A stretch of DNA of 64,000 nt from Leptogranulimonas caecicola (GTDB lineage Bacteria; Actinomycetota; Coriobacteriia; Coriobacteriales; Atopobiaceae). The DNA lies in contig NZ_AP025285.1 in NCBI RefSeq assembly GCF_023168405.1, positions 1,362,001 to 1,426,000 of the forward strand. The letters are read 5' to 3'. The notes under the pieces are model-generated. The model searched no databases. It had not been told where the DNA came from and was given only the letters and a program-made list of their open reading frames with translations. Numbering within the stretch: the first letter of the stretch is position 1; the number at the start of each line of letters is the position of its first letter. This document shows, one piece after another, positions 58,616 to 64,000 of the stretch. A program made the position numbers and the translations under genes.

Positions 58616-59019
58616 CGCTTCTGGCCTGGGCCTGGGAAAACCATCGCGACGAGCTGATAGCCGACTTCCAAGAGACCTACCAGCTCAATGCCTACGACTT
58701 CGACCTCGACGGTGGGGGATGTCAGATCGATAGGGCCGCAGCCCTTCTCGCTCAACTCCCCTCATCGTCGAGGCTTGCTTTGATCCAGGAACCCGACGGC
58801 GCCTGGGACGAGCGAGCACGGCTCCTCTGGCAGATCGAGTACGACCTGCGCTGCATCAGCTGGAGCCTGGGGAGGGGCAAAGGCAAAAAGCCGAAGCCTC
58901 TCAAGACCCCTGGCGAGGCCAAGCGTCAAGACGAGCATTTGAAAGCCTCCCTGGCTTCCAAGGCCAAGGTAGACGAGATATTGGCATCGGTCATCCCAGA
59001 CCTTGCCAAGAGTTCATAA
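58612..59019 (+). CDS. Tail assembly chaperone, -1 frameshift extension (gpGT-type)
   Basis: Reading resumes in the -1 frame at CTA (58612) and runs to the stop at 59019, adding 135 residues to the 89 of the zero-frame product. The extension reads LALLAWAWENHRDELIADF and later RLLWQIEYDLRCISWSL, ending PDLAKSS. No ATG with a ribosome site starts it, so it is expected only as a fusion. This is the classical G/GT arrangement before the tape measure. Confidence 0.85.
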   Translation, partial: LALLAWAWENHRDELIADFQETYQLNAYDFDLDGGGCQIDRAAALLAQLPSSSRLALIQEPDGAWDERARLLWQIEYDLRCISWSLGRGKGKKPKPLKTPGEAKRQDEHLKASLASKAKVDEILASVIPDLAKSS

Positions 59020-59032
59020 AGGAGGTGAGAAG

Positions 59033-59598
59033 ATGGCTGGATATGTAGGCACTGCCTATGTGCGTGTGGTTCCTGCCGCCAAGGGCTTCGTGAAGAGCCT
59101 TGCCGGAGAATCCTCCAAGGCAGGTACTGAGGGCGGCAAGGCCTTTGGAGGCGCTTTTGGCAGCTCTCTAGGCCCTCTCAACGGAGCCTTAGGAGCTGTC
59201 AAAGGAGCTGTCTCTGGCGTGGTGAAAGCCACCGTTGCCGGAGGGGCCGCAATGGCAGGCGCCTTTGGCGTAGCCGCCAAGAGTGCCCTAGATGCCTATG
59301 CCACCTACGAGCAGGTGAAGGGTGGCGTAGAAACCCTCTTCAAAGACGCGGCTCCGGCTGTGATCCAAAACGCCCAAGCGGCTTACAAGAGTGCTGGCAT
59401 GAGCGCCAATGCGTACATGACCACGGTGACGGGCTTCTCGGCATCGCTGCTCAAAAGCCTGGGAGGCGACACTGCCAAGGCCGCAGGCTATGCCGATCGC
59501 GCCGTGCGCGACATGAGCGACAACGCCAACAAGATGGGCACCAATATCGTCGATATTCAAAATGCTTATCAGGGCTTTGCCAAGCAAAACTATACGAT
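59033..59598 (+). CDS. Tape measure protein, exon 1
   Basis: First part of the tail tape measure gene, start ATG after AAAGGAGGTGAGAAG (strong). Gly/Ala-rich then ALDAYATYEQVKGGVETLF, ending YQGFAKQNYT plus two bases of a methionine codon. The frame is broken shortly after by an in-frame stop, but continues after the intron, where the family sequence LDNLKLGYGGT resumes. Exons together: 3399 bases, 1132 residues. Confidence 0.9.
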
Positions 59599-60381
59599 AG
59601 ATCTAATGTCTGCTGCCTAGGTGACTATGCAGTAAGCGTGGGTGAACCTTACCAGGGGTGTGGGCTGAGAAGGCCTGCTAACGGTGAAACTCTAAACGCC
59701 TAGAAGCGCATGACAACACCGTGCTAAGACAAAGCTATAAGCAACAGTACAATGGTTTTGTAAAGTGTAGAGACTATGGGTTCGTCACCCAGTACTCTGC
59801 CTATCGGTACGGCAGAGGAAGTGCCCACCAACTTCTTGAAGGAATCAATGGAGCAGTGGAAACCTATCAGCGACCTTCCTGGTTATTCCATTAGCAACGA
59901 AGGAAGAGTTCGCAGAGATACAGACGGTCATATTATGAAGCTTGGAACCAATAACGGTTATCAGCGCATTGTTGTTGCCAAGCATGTCCACCGCCTTGTG
60001 GCAGAGGCATTTTTGCCCGAGCCGGAAGATGGCACAAAGCGATGGGTCGACCATATTGATGGCAATAGGTCGAACAACAATGTCGAAAATCTTCGTTGGG
60101 TTACACCAAGTGAGAATTGCCTGGCTTATGGATACAAAAACCGTATCCAGAATAAAAAGAGACCAGTTCAGGCCACGAACACATTGACCAATGAGGTCTT
60201 GGTATTTGAGTCCAGGCAAGCGGCCGCAGAGTACTTCCATTGCCATGATTCGCAAATATCCTACGGCTACGTCTACAAAAAAGGACGCAAGCGAAACTGG
60301 ATTTTCGAGAAGCTGAAGAGATAGTCCAATCCCGCTGTTGTAAGCAGCGTTAAAGTATTGGGAAACCAAGGGTATTTAATG
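59599..60381 (+). ncRNA. Group I intron in the tape measure gene
   Basis: 783 bases. The conserved R and S elements are seen: GTAGAGACTATGG at 59767-59779 and AGAGATAGTCCAA at 60317-60329, which pair as P7 (GACTAT with ATAGTC). A P9-type hairpin GCTG..GCAGC follows and the intron ends in G. Removing 59599-60381 joins ..ACGAT and GTTAG, giving the family consensus YT-M-LDNLKLGYGG. Splice sites are inferred from the reading frame and a U/G pair and could shift by a few bases. A homing endonuclease is encoded inside. Confidence 0.88.
59848..60324 (+). CDS. HNH homing endonuclease (NUMOD4-HNH) within the intron
   Basis: 158 residues from the ATG at 59848 (GAAGGAATCA upstream). N-terminal NUMOD4 ([20 protein letters not shown]), then HNH with HRLVAEAFL.. 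[21 protein letters not shown], and a C-terminal NUMOD-like DNA-binding helix. Its TAG stop lies inside the intron S element. A longer frame from 59776 overlaps P7 and is less likely. Cuts intron-less genes so the intron can spread. Confidence 0.88.
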   Translation: MEQWKPISDLPGYSISNEGRVRRDTDGHIMKLGTNNGYQRIVVAKHVHRLVAEAFLPEPEDGTKRWVDHIDGNRSNNNVENLRWVTPSENCLAYGYKNRIQNKKRPVQATNTLTNEVLVFESRQAAAEYFHCHDSQISYGYVYKKGRKRNWIFEKLKR

Positions 60382-63214
60382 GTTAGATAACTTAAAGCTT
60401 GGCTATGGCGGCACCCAGTCCGAGATGCAGAAGCTCATCGCCGATGCATCCAAGATGACTGACGTGCAAAAAGCACTCGGCGTCACTGTGGATTCCAGCT
60501 CTCTGAGCTTCGACAACATCGTGAACGCCATCTCTGTGGTGCAAACCTCCCTAGGCATCACCGGTACCACATCTCAAGAGGCCGCTGACACCATCGAAGG
60601 CTCCGTGAACTCGATGAAGGCTGCCTGGGAAAACCTGCTCACCTCCGTCGCCGCAGAAGACTGGGACGTCTTCAACGTGGGAGCGCTGCAGGGCACTGCA
60701 GCCCAGTTCATGGGCACCGTGGAAAACGTCTGTCGAAACGTCGCCAAACGGGCGGCCATCATTGTGCCCACCATGGTGTCGGTGCTGGCTGAGGCCTGGC
60801 CAGACCTCTTCCTCGCAGTGCAAACCGGCATCGCCGACGGCCTGCCAGAAGCCATGAGACAGCCTTTCTTGGACGCCACCAACGGTCTTTTCGACTTTGT
60901 GGCGGGCCTCTTCGACGGCTTTGGCTCTGCCTTCGATCTCTCTAGCCTCACAGGAGCCTTCACGGGTCTAAAAGACGCCTTCTTTGGAGCCTTTGGCGCC
61001 GATGCTACCAGTGCAGGCACCAACTTCGGCACTGCCTTGGGCTCCATCGCCCAGGCAGCCACCAACCTGCTTGTCGCAGCCACTCCTTTGGCTGCCATGG
61101 CAGGAGCGCTGGCTTCTGTGGCCCTGCCCTTGCTTGCCAACGCCCTAGGCTTTCTGGCCGAGCACATGGACGTCATCGTTCCTGCAGTGGGGCTTCTTGT
61201 GGCAGGCTTCATCCTCTTCAAGGCCGTCATGGCGGGCATGGCCATTGTCCAGACGGTCTCTGGATTTTTCGCAGGTCTCGGTGGAGCCGTCACGGCGTCT
61301 GCCGCCCCCATGGCCGCCTCGGTGCCCCAGATCCTTGCCATGGCCGCAGCCTGCGTGGCCCTAGGAGCCGGAGTCCTCATGGCCTCCGCTGGCCTTGCCC
61401 TGCTGGTGCAGTCAGCCATCTCCATCGCCACTGCGGGCCCAGGAGCAGCTTTGGCTCTCGTAGGCCTTGTGGCGGCAGTGGCAGCCTTAGCGGCAGGGGC
61501 TGCCCTTCTCGGCCCCGCCTTGACGGCAGGAGCTGTGGGTATTGCAGCTTTTGGCTTGGCAGTGCTTGCAGTGGGCGCCGGGATGCTTCTGGCAGGAGTA
61601 GGCATCACTTTGCTGGCAACCCAGTTGCCGGTGATCGCTGCCTCGGGCATTCAGGCCTCTGTAGCCCTAATTGTGCTGGCGGCAGGGGTGGCAGTGATTG
61701 GCGCCGCATCTCTCATTGGTGCTGTGGGCATCGCCGCCCTAGGGGTGGCTGTGGCTGCCGCTGCCATTGGCTTGGCGGCTGCTGCTATCGCCACCGCCGC
61801 CTTGGCGGCAGCCGTGGTGATTCTGGGAGCGGGAGCGCTTCTGGCAGGAGTAGGCATCACTTTGCTGGCAACCCAGTTGACGGTGATCGCTGCCTCGGGC
61901 ATTCAGGCCTCTGTAGCCCTAATTGTGCTGGCGGCAGGGGTGGCAGTGATGGGCGCCGCATCTCTCATTGGTGCTGTGGGCATCGCCGCCCTAGGGGTGG
62001 CTGTGGCTGCCGCTGCCATTGGCTTGGCGGCTGCTGCTATCGCCACCGCCGCCTTGGCGGCAGCCGTGGTGATTCTGGGAGCGGGAGCGCTTCTGGCAGG
62101 GATGGGCATGAGCGTGCTTGCTGCAGCTCTGCCTGTGGTGGCAGCCTCTGGAGTGTCTGGGGCCGCTGCCCTGGTGGCTCTGTCGGCGGGGCTTCTAGCC
62201 CTGTCGGCAGGGGCATTGGCAGCAGGCGCCGGAATTCTTGTCATGACTGCGGGCCTTGTGGCCCTTACCGTAGGCCTTGCCGCCTGTGCGGTGGCCTCAG
62301 CCGCCCTGGCTCTTGCCATGACGGCTATGGGGGCTGCAGTGATCTTGAGTTCTGTGGGCCTTCTGATGATGGCCCCGTCGGTGCTCATGATTGCCACAGC
62401 CATGCCTTTGCTGGCAGCCTCTTCGCTGGCGGCAGCCCCGGCCATCGCCGCTCTAGGTGTGGCGGCTGCAGCGGCTGGAGCAGCCCTTCTTCTAGCCGCT
62501 CCTGGCTTTGCGGCCTTTGCTGGGGCTGCAGGGCCTGCAGCAGACTCGGTGGTGAAGCTGGCCTCTGCTTCCAAGCAGATCGCTTCCTCCAGCTCGGCGG
62601 GAGCCTCTGGCCTCAACCGCATGGGCTCTGCAGCAAAGGCTGTCTCTAGCGCCTTAGGGCTGGTATCCACGGCTGGCATGGCTATGGCCACCTCTATGGG
62701 CTCCGCCACCTCCAACGTGAGTGCCAACTGCGAGCGTATGGGTTCCAGCTTTGCGGCCCTGGTGACAAAAGCTCAGCTGGCTGCCCTGCAAATCCAAGCA
62801 GCCTTCTCTTCCATGAGGCTCCATATCCCGAGCCCCACCTTAGGGCCGCTACCCCACTTCTCCATGAGCGGCAGGTTCGACCCTGCCACAGGAGCGGTGC
62901 CTGCCATCGATGTGTCCTGGTACGCTTCCGGCGCCGTCTTTGCCTCGCCCTCCATCGTGGGCGTAGGCGACGCCTCCACCCCTGAGATCGTCACTCCCGA
63001 GGCGCTCATGCGCTCGGTGGTAGACGACGCCCTTCAAGACAACTCCAGCGGCGATGTGACCGCCAGGATCATCTCCGCCTTTGTGGCCGCCCTAGAGCAG
63101 GCCCACATCACCGCCGATGCCTACATCGACGGCCAGTTGGCATCAGAGCAGCTGGCGCCCTACATGGACCGCCAGCTGGGACGGCGCCAGCGCCTGGTGG
63201 AAAGGGGGCTATAA
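60382..63214 (+). CDS. Tape measure protein, exon 2
   Basis: Continuation of the tail length-determining protein. LDNLKLGYGGTQSEMQ, then a long, extremely Ala/Val/Gly-rich hydrophobic region (about 60950-62550) which can form several membrane segments, and a C-terminal globular part. Two identical-looking 84-residue units are tandem at 61591-62094. The opposite strand shows long open frames here because of the composition; they are not genes. Confidence 0.92.
61591..62094 (+). repeat. 252-base tandem duplication in the tape measure gene
   Basis: Units 61591-61842 and 61843-62094 differ at very few bases (for example TTGCCGGTG versus TTGACGGTG and GTGATTGGC versus GTGATGGGC). Each encodes 84 residues, so the frame is kept. 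Confidence 0.9.
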
Positions 63215-64000
63215 ATGGCCTATCGCCAAGACCGCAGAAACTGCCACATCTTGATAGGCACCAAAGACACCCAAGAGCTCGGACTCAAGCTGCTCTGGGA
63301 GATCGAGTGCGATCCCCCAGAGCCCAAGCTTTCCTTAATCGAGGTGCCTGGAGGAGATGGCTATATCGACGCCACCTCTGTGGATGGGGATGTGCGCTAT
63401 GGCCCTCGCCAACTGAAGTTCCAAGTGCTTGCAAAGAGCCCCGAAGCCTATGAGGGGGCAGTGGCCTACCTCCATGGGCGCACTTATCCCTTCCAGCTCT
63501 CCTGGGACGTAGGCTACACCTACGAGGACGGCCGCTTTGTCATCTCCGGCTATGACTGGCACACAGGCACGTTCGACCTGGATGTCACCTGCCAACCCTG
63601 GAGATATGGCGGCAAGCGCACCTGGAGGGTCAACGGAGCCGGTGGCGTCACGCTCAACCTCCCTTCGGGGCGCAGGCCTACCTGTCCCGTGATCGAGGTT
63701 GATGCCCCTACTCTGGTGGGCTATGAGGGCAACTCCTGGACCATCTTCCCTGGAGCCAACAAGATCACCGACCTCTGGCTCAAAGACGGCAACAACGCCC
63801 TCTACATAAACACTCGCCCTAGCTACGACGTGTCGACTCTGTCTATCTGGGAGACAGCCCAGCTCTCTTCTATTGCCACCAAGCTTCTAAGCGACCTCTG
63901 CCAAGCCGACGGGCCTCTCCAAGAAACCTTGGTTTTGTCGAAAATCGAGCTTTACACACTTAACCGATTGGCTTCCATGCGACTTATTGAGCTGAGCCAT
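63215..64000 (+). CDS. Distal tail protein, 5' part
   Basis: Open to the window end, 262 codons. It begins MAYRQDRRNCHILIGTKDT; middle WDVGYTYEDGRFVISGYDW and NLPSGRRPTCPVIEV resemble distal tail (Dit-type) baseplate proteins. AAAGGGGGCTATAA precedes the ATG, one base after the tape measure stop. Confidence 0.75.
   Translation, partial: MAYRQDRRNCHILIGTKDTQELGLKLLWEIECDPPEPKLSLIEVPGGDGYIDATSVDGDVRYGPRQLKFQVLAKSPEAYEGAVAYLHGRTYPFQLSWDVGYTYEDGRFVISGYDWHTGTFDLDVTCQPWRYGGKRTWRVNGAGGVTLNLPSGRRPTCPVIEVDAPTLVGYEGNSWTIFPGANKITDLWLKDGNNALYINTRPSYDVSTLSIWETAQLSSIATKLLSDLCQADGPLQETLVLSKIELYTLNRLASMRLIELSH

Noticed and set aside
61651-62727. Long minus-strand frames opposite the tape measure repeats
   Set aside because: They result from the Ala-rich composition; the repeated peptides mirror the tandem duplication.

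Overview
The window is a GC-rich bacterial chromosome segment (bases 1 to about 30.7 kb) joined to most of an integrated tailed-phage genome (about 30.7 kb to beyond 64 kb). Composition, protein style, CCA-encoding tRNA genes and the integrase type suggest an actinomycetote of class Coriobacteriia, Olsenella/Atopobium-like. That placement is an inference, not something the sequence proves.

Host part. After the first codons of a LacI-type regulator come valS and an acidic protein of unknown function, then an unknown plus-strand gene and tRNA-Arg(TCT). The aspartate-family pathway follows as two divergent units: hom-lysC-asd on the minus strand and thrC-thrB on the plus strand, sharing a 104-base promoter region. 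Together they take aspartate to threonine and supply lysine and methionine precursors. Next are a VanZ-like protein, a large anchored Ala/Pro/Glu-rich protein, a short-chain dehydrogenase, rho, a double-winged-helix MarR-type regulator, argS, pncB, three small charged coiled-coil proteins, a PflA-type radical SAM protein, tRNA-Ala(CGC), a 6S-like RNA, a WecA/TagO-type glycan primer transferase, the infC-rpmI-rplT operon with an attenuator-like leader, a B3/B4-domain protein and a membrane-bound HTH regulator. A short word, TGCCGAGAA, is scattered over this host part in both orientations, in genes and between them, far above chance, and is rare in the prophage.

Prophage part. The phage is inserted in the anticodon-loop region of a tRNA-Leu(CAA) gene; only the 3' half of the tRNA remains at 30656-30710 (one attachment end). 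The other end is outside the window. Minus-strand lysogeny and cargo genes (integrase, HicA/HicB, Abi_2/AbiF with a structured leader, an unknown protein, a membrane-anchored exonuclease-BRCT protein, CI repressor) face plus-strand early genes (Cro, antirepressor, metalloprotease, small regulators, DnaC-type loader, a second tyrosine recombinase, DUF3310). An AbiL/RloAB-like ATPase plus RloB pair with its own terminator lies between the early and late regions.

The late operon follows siphophage order: HNH, terminase small and large subunits, portal, MuF-type minor head protein carrying a C-terminal toxin-like domain with a candidate immunity gene, two moron genes with their own terminators, scaffold, HK97-fold capsid, connectors, tail tube, tail chaperones joined by a -1 frameshift, tape measure and distal tail protein. 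The tape-measure gene is split by a group I intron with an HNH homing endonuclease and contains a recent 252-base tandem duplication.
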